Under the pieces are notes generated by a model that saw only the letters and a list, made by a program, of their open reading frames with translations, was not told the origin of the DNA and ran no database searches. From Enterobacteriaceae bacterium UBA7338 (lineage in GTDB: Bacteria; Pseudomonadota; Gammaproteobacteria; Enterobacterales; Enterobacteriaceae), in NCBI GenBank assembly GCA_002480085.1, contig DKPJ01000006.1, positions 200,741 to 251,448 on the forward strand: DNA of 50,708 nucleotides, given 5' to 3'. A program made the position numbers and the translations under genes. Of this stretch, positions 8,349-15,957 are shown piece by piece (within the stretch, counting starts at the first letter, position 1; the number at the start of each line of letters is the position of its first letter).

Positions 8349-9011
8349 ATGAAAAAACGCGTCATTATGATTGCCGCCGCGGTATGCGGTGCGCTGGCAA
8401 TTTCTGGCTGTACGACTAACCCCTACACCGGCGAACGTGAAGCAGGAAAATCTGGCATCGGCGCGGGCATTGGCTCGCTGGTCGGCGCAGGCGTAGGCGT
8501 CCTCTCCTCCTCGAAGAAAGATCGCGGCAAAGGTGCGCTGATTGGCGCAGCGGCAGGCGCAGCGCTCGGCGGCGGTGCGGGCTACTACATGGACGTGCAG
8601 GAGGCCAAACTGCGCGAGAAAATGCAGGGAACCGGCGTCAGCGTGACGCGAAACGGCGACAACATTGTGCTTAACATGCCGAACAATGTCACCTTCGACA
8701 GCAGCAGCGCTACCCTGAAACCGGCGGGTGCCAACACCCTGACCGGCGTGGCGATGGTCCTGAAAGAGTACCCGAAAACGGCGGTGAACGTGGTGGGTTA
8801 CACCGACAGCACCGGCGGTCAGGATCTCAACATGCGCCTGTCACAGCAGCGTGCCGACTCGGTTGCCAGCTCGCTGATTACCCAGGGCGTGGACGCCAGC
8901 CGCATGCGCACCAGCGGCATGGGTCCGGCGAACCCGATCGCCAGCAACAGCACCGAAGAGGGCAAGGCGCAGAACCGCCGCGTCGAGATTACGCTTAGCC
9001 CAACGGCATAA
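8349..9011 (+). CDS. yiaD: OmpA-family outer membrane lipoprotein YiaD
   Basis: The 220-residue protein matches E. coli YiaD (219 aa). A lipoprotein signal ends in ISGC with Cys21 as the lipidated residue. Next comes a Gly/Ala-rich glycine-zipper segment (about residues 35-82), then an OmpA-type peptidoglycan-binding domain (about 100-216) with FDSSSATLKPAG, GYTDSTGG and the NRRVEI signature. It probably tethers the outer membrane to peptidoglycan. E. coli YiaD is also a multicopy suppressor of bamB defects. The ribosome site TAAGGA is nine bases upstream. Confidence 0.95.
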   Translation: MKKRVIMIAAAVCGALAISGCTTNPYTGEREAGKSGIGAGIGSLVGAGVGVLSSSKKDRGKGALIGAAAGAALGGGAGYYMDVQEAKLREKMQGTGVSVTRNGDNIVLNMPNNVTFDSSSATLKPAGANTLTGVAMVLKEYPKTAVNVVGYTDSTGGQDLNMRLSQQRADSVASSLITQGVDASRMRTSGMGPANPIASNSTEEGKAQNRRVEITLSPTA

Positions 9012-9031
9012 CGTTTAGATTTCTCTTCCAT

Positions 9032-9059
9032 GCCCGGTAAGCGCCAGCGCCACCGGGCA
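9032..9059. repeat. REP element
   Basis: A single palindromic unit, GCCCGGTAAGCGCCAGCG followed by CCACCGGGC, lies between yiaD and the LacI-type regulator gene. It is the repetitive extragenic palindrome typical of enterobacterial intergenic regions. Confidence 0.85.
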
Positions 9060-9121
9060 AATAACTTGCTTAGGCCGATTTTCTCGCTAAGGTATTCTCA
9101 CTAAAGCCATGGAAATCAGCG

Positions 9122-10138
9122 ATGAGCAAATCACCACGCCCCACCATCAGCGATGTCGCAAAAGCGGCGAAAACCGGTAAAACCAGCGTGTCGCGCTATC
9201 TGAACGGCGAGCAAAACCTGCTCTCAGACGATCTGCGCCTGCGCATAGAGCACGCCATTGCCGCCCTCGACTATCGCCCCAGCCTGATGGCGCAGGGTCT
9301 CAAGCGCGGCCGCACCCGCCTGATTGGCCTGATCATCGCCGATATCACCAACCCCTACTCCGTCAACGTGCTCAGCGGCATTGAGGCCGCCTGCCGGGAA
9401 AAGGGCTTTACGCCGCTGGTCTGTAATACCAACAACGAGCTGGACCGGGAGCAGCACTACCTGGATCTGCTCCGCAGCTATCAGGTAGAGGGGATCGTGG
9501 TTAACGCCGTCGGGATGCGGGAGGAGGCGCTGAACCGTCTACAGCAGTCGGCGCTGCCAATGGTGCTTATCGATCGCAAGATCCCTGATTTCGCCTGTGA
9601 CGTGGTGGGGCTGGATAACACCCAGGCCGCCACTACCGCCACTGAGCATCTGATCCAGCAGGGCTTTGAAGCACTGCTGTTTCTCAGCGAGCCGCTCGGC
9701 ACGGTCAATACCCGCCGCGAACGCCTGAACGCTTTTCGCGCCACCCTCGCCCGCTACCCCGGCGTGGTAGCGGAGAACGCCGAGACGGTATTGCACGAGG
9801 CGGCGCAGATCGATAACGCCCTGCGGCAGTTCCACGCCCGCCACCGCGGAATGCGTAAAGCGGTGATCTCCGCCAACGGGGCGTTAACCCTTCAGGTGGC
9901 CCGCTCACTTAAACGCATCGGCCTGCACTGGGGCAGCGATATTGGCCTGCTCGGCTTTGACGAGCTGGAGTGGGCCGAACTGGCGGGCGTTGGCATCACT
10001 ACCCTCAAGCAACCCACCTGGCAGATTGGCTACGCCGCCGTCGAGCAGGTGGTTCGCCGCATAGACGGCAGTGATAATTCCGTGCGCGAGCAGCTCTTCT
10101 CCGGCGAGCTGATTGTGCGCGGCTCAACGTCGCTTTAA
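9122..10138 (+). CDS. ptxS: LacI-family repressor, PtxS-like (2-ketogluconate operon)
   Basis: The 338-residue protein has an N-terminal LacI helix-turn-helix (TISDVAKAAKTGKTSVSRYL, residues 8-27), a hinge helix region and a periplasmic-binding-protein-like effector domain. It resembles Pseudomonas PtxS, for example in LKRGRTRLIG, ITNPYSVNVLSGIEAACRE, LLGFDELEW and the ending ELIVRGST. PtxS represses the kgu genes and responds to 2-ketogluconate. A PtxS-type palindrome lies directly downstream, in front of kguE. The helix-turn-helix has Lys-Thr-Gly-Lys where most LacI members have Gly-Val-Ser, which is slightly unusual. The effector is inferred from relatives and neighbours, not shown. Confidence 0.85.
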   Translation: MSKSPRPTISDVAKAAKTGKTSVSRYLNGEQNLLSDDLRLRIEHAIAALDYRPSLMAQGLKRGRTRLIGLIIADITNPYSVNVLSGIEAACREKGFTPLVCNTNNELDREQHYLDLLRSYQVEGIVVNAVGMREEALNRLQQSALPMVLIDRKIPDFACDVVGLDNTQAATTATEHLIQQGFEALLFLSEPLGTVNTRRERLNAFRATLARYPGVVAENAETVLHEAAQIDNALRQFHARHRGMRKAVISANGALTLQVARSLKRIGLHWGSDIGLLGFDELEWAELAGVGITTLKQPTWQIGYAAVEQVVRRIDGSDNSVREQLFSGELIVRGSTSL

Positions 10139-10185
10139 TAACCTTCGTGACGACGATCATGCTTTAGAGATAGCCTTCTTTTCTT

Positions 10186-10199
10186 TGGAACCGGTTCCA
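10186..10199. promoter_or_regulatory. PtxS-type operator upstream of kguE
   Basis: TGGAACCGGTTCCA is a perfect 14-bp palindrome 39 bases before the kguE start. It differs from the Pseudomonas PtxS operator TGAAACCGGTTTCA only by one symmetric base pair in each half. No second copy is visible in front of the regulator gene. Confidence 0.85.
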
Positions 10200-10202
10200 T
10201 CT

Positions 10203-10226
10203 AGCGTTAAGGCAAGAGTTAACGCT
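10203..10226. other. Inverted repeat at the kguE ribosome site
   Basis: AGCGTTAA (10203-10210) and TTAACGCT (10219-10226) form a perfect 8-bp inverted repeat with an 8-base spacer. It ends at the TGGAG ribosome site and 12 bases before the ATG. It could be an RNA hairpin that affects translation or a second protein-binding site. Confidence 0.6.
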
Positions 10227-10237
10227 GGAGTTGCCAG

Positions 10238-10999
10238 ATGGAAAGAAAAATTATTGTTGTCACCGCCGCCTACGGCCACGATCGCCTGAACCAGTTGGGC
10301 GGCCAGGCGGCGGTACTCCCGTTTATCGCTAACGGCGGTGCCGATGGGGTCGAGATCCGCCGGGAGCTGTTTAGCCCGCAGGAGCTGGAGAGCCTGCCCG
10401 CGCTGGCTGCCACCATTGCCGATCACAATCTGCTGGCCTGCTACTCCGCCCCGGAGCCGCTCTGCCTGCCCGACGGCACGCTGAACCCGCTGCTGCCGTC
10501 ACTGTTGCAGGAGGCCCACGCCCTAAACGCCCTGTGGCTGAAGGTCTCCCTCGGCCACTTCCAGCATAAATCGACGCTTGAACCGCTGCGTGCCATGCTG
10601 GCCGAGAGCGTCATGGCGCTGGTGGTAGAGAACGACCAGACCGAGTGCGGCAGGCTTGCCCCGATGCAGCGTTTCAGCGCCGCCTGCAGGGTCCTGAATC
10701 TGCCCGTGACGCTGACCTTTGATATGGGCAACTGGCTGTGGGTGGATGAGTCCCCGGAAGAGGCCGCGCGCCTGCTGGCCCCTGCCGTGAGCTATATCCA
10801 CGTGAAGGCCGCCCAGGCGCACCATTTTCACTGGCGTGCCGTGCCGCCAGACCATGACGATCCGCGCTGGCAGGCGCTGCTTGACGTGCTGCCCGCTGAC
10901 GCGCCGCGCGGCATCGAATTTCCCCTTGAAGGGCGCGATCTGACCGCCGTCACGCGCCGCTACGTTACCTGGTTACGCGAGGAGTTTCATCATGCATAA
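10238..10999 (+). CDS. kguE: KguE-like TIM-barrel sugar isomerase/epimerase
   Basis: The 253-residue cytoplasmic protein has the layout of the xylose-isomerase-like TIM-barrel superfamily: repeated strand-helix units and the metal/substrate-type segments GADGVEIRRE, MALVVENDQTE, LTFDMGNW and YIHVKAAQ. The set regulator, TIM-barrel protein, PfkB kinase, MFS carrier and 2-ketoacid reductase matches the Pseudomonas kguE-kguK-kguT-kguD operon for 2-ketogluconate. The precise reaction of KguE has not been settled even in Pseudomonas. It follows a PtxS-type operator, and its stop codon overlaps the kguK start by 8 bases, indicating coupling. Confidence 0.85.
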   Translation: MERKIIVVTAAYGHDRLNQLGGQAAVLPFIANGGADGVEIRRELFSPQELESLPALAATIADHNLLACYSAPEPLCLPDGTLNPLLPSLLQEAHALNALWLKVSLGHFQHKSTLEPLRAMLAESVMALVVENDQTECGRLAPMQRFSAACRVLNLPVTLTFDMGNWLWVDESPEEAARLLAPAVSYIHVKAAQAHHFHWRAVPPDHDDPRWQALLDVLPADAPRGIEFPLEGRDLTAVTRRYVTWLREEFHHA

Positions 11000-11936
11000 C
11001 GCCCTGGATGTCATCACTATCGGCGAAGCGATGGCGATGTTTGTGGCAACCGAGCCGGGCGAGCTAGCCGAAGCCGATGCCTTTATCAAACGCGTCGCAG
11101 GCGCTGAGCTTAACGTTGCTACCGGCCTCGCCCGCCTGGGCCTGAACGTCAGCTGGGTCAGCCGCGTCGGATCCGACAGCTTTGGCCGTTTCGTGCTGAA
11201 CTCGCTGGAAAAAGAGAATATCAATAGCGAGAGCGTCACCGTGGACGATCGCTATCCCACTGGTTTTCAGCTGAAATCGCGGGCGGAAAATGGAACCGAT
11301 CCCATTGTGGAATACTTCCGCAAAGGCTCGGCGGCCAGCCACCTCTCCCGGGATGATTTTGATGCAGCAACCTTTACTCGCGCCCGCCATCTGCATCTGA
11401 GCGGCGTGGCGGCGGCGCTCTCACCCACCGCTTACGATCTTCTGGATCATGCGGCAAGCACGATGAAGGCGCAGGGAAAAACGATCTCTTTCGATCCTAA
11501 CCTGCGTCCGGTGCTGTGGAAAAGCGAAGCAGTGATGGTTGAGAAGCTGAACCGCCTCGCCTTCCAGGCCGACTGGGTTCTACCCGGCTTTAAAGAGGCC
11601 GCCATCCTGACGGGTCAAAGCACGCCGGAAGGTATGGCGGACTTTTATCTGGATCGAGGCGTCAAAGCGGTGGTGATTAAAACCGGAGCCGACGGCGCAT
11701 GGTTTAAAACCGCTGCCGGTGAGCAGGGAGCGGTTGCTGCCGTCAGGGTCGATAACGTTGTCGATACCGTCGGCGCAGGGGATGGCTTTGCCGTTGGGGT
11801 GATCAGCGCCCTGCTGGAGGGGAGAACCTTCCCGCAGGCGGTGGCTCGCGGGAATAAGATCGGCTCGCTGGCGATCCAGGTTCCCGGCGACAGCGAAGGC
11901 TTACCGACCCGCGCGCAGCTCGCGGAAACGTTCTAA
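10992..11936 (+). CDS. kguK: 2-ketogluconate kinase, PfkB family
   Basis: The 314-residue product is a PfkB/ribokinase-family sugar kinase. It has the N-terminal glycine region and substrate-binding GAELNVATGLARLG, the FDPNLRPVLW segment, and the anion-hole motif DTVGAGDGF with catalytic Asp264. By operon context it phosphorylates 2-keto-D-gluconate to the 6-phosphate. 2-Keto-3-deoxygluconate kinase (KdgK) is the nearest alternative, since the two kinases are similar. Its ATG overlaps the end of kguE. The specificity is inferred from the PtxS-type operator and the neighbouring genes. Confidence 0.85.
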   Translation: MHNALDVITIGEAMAMFVATEPGELAEADAFIKRVAGAELNVATGLARLGLNVSWVSRVGSDSFGRFVLNSLEKENINSESVTVDDRYPTGFQLKSRAENGTDPIVEYFRKGSAASHLSRDDFDAATFTRARHLHLSGVAAALSPTAYDLLDHAASTMKAQGKTISFDPNLRPVLWKSEAVMVEKLNRLAFQADWVLPGFKEAAILTGQSTPEGMADFYLDRGVKAVVIKTGADGAWFKTAAGEQGAVAAVRVDNVVDTVGAGDGFAVGVISALLEGRTFPQAVARGNKIGSLAIQVPGDSEGLPTRAQLAETF

Positions 11937-11945
11937 ATTACAGAT

Positions 11946-11969
11946 CCTCTGTCCCCTACACTACAGAGG
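11946..11969 (+). other. Hairpin between kguK and kguT
   Basis: CCTCTGT (11946-11952) and ACAGAGG (11963-11969) form a 7-bp stem with a 10-base loop in the 64-base gap between the kinase and transporter genes. It has no T-run, so a processing or stabilising stem within the operon mRNA is more likely than a terminator. Confidence 0.5.
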
Positions 11970-12000
11970 CAGCATAAACCTCAACATCCGAGGCAAGCCT

Positions 12001-13299
12001 ATGAAAAGTTCGACCAATGCAGCAAAACGCTGGCTGTACATTATGCCGATTGTGTTTATCACCTACAGTCTGGCATACCTCGACCGGGCTAACTTCAGCT
12101 TCGCGTCTGCTGCGGGCATTAACGAGGATTTGGGCATCACTAAAGGCATCTCATCGCTGCTGGGTGCGCTCTTCTTCCTCGGCTACTTCTTCTTTCAGAT
12201 CCCCGGCGCGCTCTACGCCGAACGCCGTAGCGTCCGCAAGCTGATCTTTATCTGCCTGATCCTGTGGGGGGCATGCGCGTCGCTGACCGGCGTGGTCAAC
12301 AATATTCCCATGCTCGCCGCCATCCGCTTTATTCTGGGCGTGGTGGAAGCGGCGGTGATGCCGGCGATGCTGATCTACATCAGCAACTGGTTTACCAAAT
12401 CCGAACGCTCGCGGGCCAACACCTTCCTGATCCTCGGCAACCCGGTGACGGTACTGTGGATGTCGGTGGTTTCCGGCTACCTGATCCAGGCCTTTGGCTG
12501 GCGTGAAATGTTCATTATCGAGGGCGTTCCGGCCATTATCTGGGCCTTCTGCTGGTGGGTGCTGGTAAAAGATAAGCCGGAGCAGGTTAAGTGGCTGGCG
12601 GAAGATGAAAAAACTGCGTTAAAAGTGCAGCTGGAGAAAGAGCAGGAGGGCATTAAGGCGGTACGTAACTATGGCGAAGCTTTCCGCTCGCGCAACGTTA
12701 TCCTGCTCTGCATGCAGTACTTTGCCTGGAGCATCGGCGTGTACGGCTTTGTGCTGTGGCTGCCGTCGATTATCCGCAGCGGCGGTGCCAACTTAGGCAT
12801 GGTAGAGGTGGGCTGGCTCTCCTCTGTCCCTTACCTGGCCGCGACTATCGCGATGATCCTCGCCTCCTGGGCCTCTGATAAGCTGCAAAACCGTAAGCTG
12901 TTCGTCTGGCCGCTGCTGCTGATCGCTGCCTTCGCCTTTATTGGCTCCTGGGCAGTAGGCGCGGATCACTTCTGGGTCTCCTATACGCTGCTGGTGATTG
13001 CCGGTGCAGCGATGTATGCCCCGTACGGGCCGTTCTTCGCCATCATTCCGGAGATGCTGCCGCGTAACGTGGCGGGCGGCGCAATGGCATTAATCAACAG
13101 CATGGGCGCGCTCGGCTCCTTCTTTGGCTCGTGGTTTGTGGGTTATCTCAACGGATCGACCGGCAGCCCGTCCGCATCGTACATTTTTATGGGGGTGGCG
13201 CTTTTTGTTTCGGTATGGCTTACTTTGATTGTTAAGCCTGCGAATAATCAACAGGCTCCTGCCCGCATGATGCGCGCCGGACGCCCCTCAACCCATTGA
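12001..13299 (+). CDS. kguT: MFS 2-ketogluconate transporter KguT
   Basis: The 432-residue protein has about twelve membrane helices and belongs to the anion:cation symporter (ACS) branch of the MFS. It starts with the family motif YSLAYLDRANFSFA and has DKLQNRKL in the central loop. KguT-type carriers import 2-ketogluconate across the inner membrane. It lies between the kguK kinase and the ghrB reductase in the same orientation, with GAGG as ribosome site. Its stop codon is 14 bases before the ghrB start. The substrate assignment rests on operon context; other sugar acids such as galactonate are possible for this family. Confidence 0.85.
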   Translation: MKSSTNAAKRWLYIMPIVFITYSLAYLDRANFSFASAAGINEDLGITKGISSLLGALFFLGYFFFQIPGALYAERRSVRKLIFICLILWGACASLTGVVNNIPMLAAIRFILGVVEAAVMPAMLIYISNWFTKSERSRANTFLILGNPVTVLWMSVVSGYLIQAFGWREMFIIEGVPAIIWAFCWWVLVKDKPEQVKWLAEDEKTALKVQLEKEQEGIKAVRNYGEAFRSRNVILLCMQYFAWSIGVYGFVLWLPSIIRSGGANLGMVEVGWLSSVPYLAATIAMILASWASDKLQNRKLFVWPLLLIAAFAFIGSWAVGADHFWVSYTLLVIAGAAMYAPYGPFFAIIPEMLPRNVAGGAMALINSMGALGSFFGSWFVGYLNGSTGSPSASYIFMGVALFVSVWLTLIVKPANNQQAPARMMRAGRPSTH

Positions 13300-13313
13300 T
13301 TACGGAGATACGC

Positions 13314-14288
13314 ATGAAGCCGTCCATCATCCTGTACAAAGCACTGCCTGACGATCTGCACCAGCGTCTGGAAGACCACTTTACCGTCACCCAGGTCGAT
13401 AATCTTGACCCTGAGACGGTACAAAAAAACGCGGAGGCGTTTGCAAACGCAGAGGGCTTGCTGGGTTCGAGTGAGAAAGTGGACGCGGCGCTGCTGGAAA
13501 AGATGCCGAAGCTGCGTGCCACCTCCACCGTGTCGGTTGGTTACGATCAGTTTGACGTCGATGCGCTGAACGCCCGGGGCATCTTCCTGATGCACACCCC
13601 TACCGTGCTGACGGAAACGGTCGCCGATACCATGATGGCGCTGGTCCTCAGCACCGCCCGCCGCGTGGTGGAAGTGGCGGAGCGGGTGAAGGCGGGCGAA
13701 TGGAAGCAGGGCATTGGCCCGGACTGGTTCGGCATTGACGTGCACCACAAAACGCTGGGCATCATCGGCATGGGCCGCATCGGGCTGGCGCTGGCGCAGC
13801 GGGCGCACTTTGGTTTCGGCATGCCGATCCTCTATAACGCCCGTCGCCATCACGCCGAGGCGGAAGAGCGTCTCCAGGCACGCTACTGCGATATTGATAC
13901 CCTGCTGCAGGAGTCAGACTACGTCTGCGTGGTGCTGCCGCTGACCGACGAGACGCACCATATGATTGGCGCAGAGCAGTTTAAGAAGATGAAGTCGTCA
14001 GCCATCTTTATCAACGCCGGTCGTGGGCCGGTGGTCGATGAGCAGGCGCTGATTGCGGCGCTGAAAAGCGGTGAGATCCACGCCGCCGGGCTGGACGTAT
14101 TCGAGCAGGAGCCGCTGCCGGTGGACTCGCCGCTGCTGAGCCTGCCGAACGTCGTCGCCCTGCCCCATATCGGCTCGGCAACGCACGAGACGCGCTACAA
14201 CATGGCCGCCTGCGCCGTCGATAACCTGATCGACGCCCTCAACGGCAAGGTAGAGAAGAACTGCGTGAATCCGCAAATAGCGAATTAA
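13314..14288 (+). CDS. ghrB: 2-ketoacid/glyoxylate/hydroxypyruvate reductase GhrB
   Basis: The 324-residue protein matches E. coli GhrB (YiaE) residue for residue over most of its length. GhrB reduces glyoxylate, hydroxypyruvate and 2-ketogluconate with NAD(P)H. The D-isomer 2-hydroxyacid dehydrogenase motifs are present: GMGRIG in the Rossmann fold and the catalytic Arg237 (GRGPVVDE), Glu266 (EQEP) and His285 (PHIG). I chose the ATG at 13314 (MKPSIILYK) with ACGGAG upstream; an in-frame ATG at 13296 adds six unrelated residues. Here it is the last gene of the kgu operon, occupying the slot of kguD, whose product reduces 2-ketogluconate-6-phosphate. Confidence 0.96.
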   Translation: MKPSIILYKALPDDLHQRLEDHFTVTQVDNLDPETVQKNAEAFANAEGLLGSSEKVDAALLEKMPKLRATSTVSVGYDQFDVDALNARGIFLMHTPTVLTETVADTMMALVLSTARRVVEVAERVKAGEWKQGIGPDWFGIDVHHKTLGIIGMGRIGLALAQRAHFGFGMPILYNARRHHAEAEERLQARYCDIDTLLQESDYVCVVLPLTDETHHMIGAEQFKKMKSSAIFINAGRGPVVDEQALIAALKSGEIHAAGLDVFEQEPLPVDSPLLSLPNVVALPHIGSATHETRYNMAACAVDNLIDALNGKVEKNCVNPQIAN

Positions 14289-14309
14289 GCACCAAAGCCG
14301 AAGAAAGCT

Positions 14310-14340
14310 AGCCCCATCATCACTATGATGGGGCTTTTTT
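14310..14340 (+). terminator. Intrinsic terminator of the kgu-ghrB operon
   Basis: AGCCCCATCAT (14310-14320), a CACT loop and ATGATGGGGCT (14325-14335) form a perfect 11-bp stem followed by TTTTTT. It lies 22 bases after the ghrB stop. Confidence 0.95.
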
Positions 14341-14368
14341 ATAAGCTTAATTTGCCAGGCTATTAACA

Positions 14369-14701
14369 GTGCGCTATCTAAAGCTTTTAATTCTGATTTC
14401 TACATTAGTCACAGGCGGCGGCTGTGCAGCTGCGCAAAGCTCATCATTAGCCTGTAAACAAGAAGCATTAAATGCATCGCAAAAGTTGCTCGCGTTCTAT
14501 CGCGACAATGACGATCGTATCACCATTGATAACAAGGTTACGCCGCTAGCGAAGATAAAAAATCCTGCTAACACAAAACAGCTTTTTGATGTGCTGGAAA
14601 CGTGGGGATATATCTACAAGGGGCGATACAGAATGCGGCTGATCTTCTCTTCTGACTGCACGCTGATGGGAGAGGAAATTTTAGAGTACGCCAGCCTGTG
14701 A
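14369..14701 (+). CDS. Small putative exported protein, function unknown
   Basis: The 110-residue product starts with GTG at 14369 and has an N-terminal hydrophobic segment (YLKLLILISTLVTGGG) followed by CAAAQSSS. This suggests Sec export, with signal peptidase I cleavage near AAAQ or a weak lipobox (GGGC at Cys19). The mature part is small and polar, with two further cysteines that could pair (ACKQEA and SSDCTL). I recognise no domain. It uses more A+T-rich codons than its neighbours. It lies between two intrinsic terminators and so is a monocistronic gene; no strong ribosome site precedes the GTG. It is absent from this position in E. coli as I remember it. Confidence 0.6.
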   Translation: MRYLKLLILISTLVTGGGCAAAQSSSLACKQEALNASQKLLAFYRDNDDRITIDNKVTPLAKIKNPANTKQLFDVLETWGYIYKGRYRMRLIFSSDCTLMGEEILEYASL

Positions 14702-14720
14702 AGAGTAAATCGCAGAAAAC

Positions 14721-14746
14721 AAAAAACCCGCCGAGGCGGGTTTTTT
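14721..14746. terminator. Bidirectional intrinsic terminator
   Basis: AAAAAACCCGCC (14721-14732), GA and GGCGGGTTTTTT (14735-14746) make a perfect stem flanked by A and T runs. It can terminate both the small exported-protein gene from the left and cspA from the right. Confidence 0.95.
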
Positions 14747-14770
14747 AACATCGTGCTTTAAACGTTAAGC

Positions 14771-14983
14771 TTACAGGCTTACAACGTTACCAGCAGACGG
14801 GCCTTTAGCGCCGCTTTCGATGGTGAAGGATACTTTCTGGCCTTCATCAAGAGATTTGTAGCCATCGTTCTGGATAGCAGAGAAGTGTACGAACACGTCT
14901 TTAGAGCCATCGTCAGGAGTGATGAAGCCGAAACCTTTGTCAGCGTTAAACCATTTTACTAAACCAGTCATTTTGTTAGACAT
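14771..14983 (-). CDS. cspA: Major cold shock protein CspA
   Basis: The 70-residue product differs from E. coli CspA at only a few positions. It is a single OB-fold cold-shock domain, with the nucleic-acid-binding motifs KGFGFI (RNP1) and VFVHF (RNP2). It acts as an RNA chaperone that melts secondary structure at low temperature. AAGGT precedes the ATG. The long leader upstream is also conserved, which separates cspA from other csp paralogues. In E. coli cspA lies after yiaG on the same strand; here it lies between ghrB and yiaF on the opposite strand, so its placement has changed. Confidence 0.97.
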   Translation of the reverse strand: MSNKMTGLVKWFNADKGFGFITPDDGSKDVFVHFSAIQNDGYKSLDEGQKVSFTIESGAKGPSAGNVVSL

Positions 14984-15152
14984 AGATATTACCTTTTTAA
15001 TTAAGTTTGCCTTCCGGCGCTATGGCGTGCTTTACAGATTTTTTAAGCGATAAAGGAGAGCTCACTACGAGGAGTATCTATGATAACTCTTGAAGGGGAC
15101 TGCTTTACTAAACTGCTTTAAGGTCTGTATATCAAACCGATGACGCATTAAC
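14984..15152 (-). promoter_or_regulatory. cspA promoter and thermosensing 5' leader
   Basis: About 158 bases upstream of cspA closely follow the E. coli cspA leader. They include a cold-box-like CGGTTTGATATACAGACC near the 5' end (about 15124-15141), CCCTTCAAGAGTTATC, CCTCGTAGTG, AAAATCTGTAAAGCACGCC and the terminal AAACTTAATTAAAAAGGTAA. By comparison with E. coli, transcription should begin near 15141, with GTTAAT at 15147-15152 as the -10 element. This leader folds differently at cold and warm temperature in E. coli and controls translation and mRNA stability. Confidence 0.88.
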
Positions 15153-15246
15153 TCATTTTACAGGCATCATGGCAAGCACTAATTGTTTTACTTACCTTTC
15201 ATTACAATGCCCCGCCCGCAGACGGGGGCATTGAGACGCACGTGTA

Positions 15247-15957
15247 TTACTGCGTCGCGTTCACAGCCGAGCTCCAGGCCTGCGTAAACGCTTGATGCTG
15301 CGAGGCCAGCGGCCCAATCAGCGAGTTGTACTGGCTCGCCTGCTGGGAGGTTGGGAACTGAATGCCGTTGGCAACGAAGCTCACCTGCGCCTCCTGCTGG
15401 GCGATAAAGTCACCTACCTGCACCAGCTGCTGGGTAAAGATCTGCGCCGCCGGGATCAGCGGTTGCAGCGCGTTAGACGGCTGGGTCACCACTTTCTCAT
15501 AGACCTGGTCATAGACCGGCTTCAGGTCATCGTTCTGTTTCAGCGCAGAGCGAGAGGCATCCGCCTGCACTTTGGCATTCTGCAGCTGCTGGCTCAGCAC
15601 GCCTAAGGAGCCATTAGCCTGACGCAGCGGCTCGCGCTGGGTCATATAGTCCTGCGGGACGCGGATGGCATTCACGCTGTCCACCACCGGGCGCAGACCA
15701 GAGTCCATCGCCTGGTTCACCTGCTGGGAGTAGCCATACAGAATGGCGTAATCCGACACGAACGGGCCGAACTGCTTTTTCTGATCGGCAGTCAGCGTTG
15801 GCAGGCGTTCACCGCTACGCATCGCTGTATTTTGCAGGAAATCGATAAACGCCTTGCGCTGATCGCCCTCTTTATCAAAACACCCACTCAGGCTAACTAC
15901 CATTAATAACGCCGCAAGAGGCGCGAACCAGCGAGAGCAGGACTTTCCTGTCGCCAT
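15247..15957 (-). CDS. yiaF: DUF3053 lipoprotein YiaF
   Basis: The 236-residue protein matches E. coli YiaF in length and sequence. Its lipoprotein signal peptide ends in LSGC, with Cys26 as the modified residue; Phe-Asp follow, so outer-membrane sorting is uncertain because Asp at +3 is not the canonical +2 retention signal. The rest is a mostly helical DUF3053 domain. I chose the ATG at 15955-15957 (MATGKSC), with AAAGGAG upstream, matching E. coli; an in-frame ATG at 15999 would place residues before the lipoprotein signal. Function is unknown. It is divergent from yiaG. Confidence 0.93.
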   Translation of the reverse strand: MATGKSCSRWFAPLAALLMVVSLSGCFDKEGDQRKAFIDFLQNTAMRSGERLPTLTADQKKQFGPFVSDYAILYGYSQQVNQAMDSGLRPVVDSVNAIRVPQDYMTQREPLRQANGSLGVLSQQLQNAKVQADASRSALKQNDDLKPVYDQVYEKVVTQPSNALQPLIPAAQIFTQQLVQVGDFIAQQEAQVSFVANGIQFPTSQQASQYNSLIGPLASQHQAFTQAWSSAVNATQ

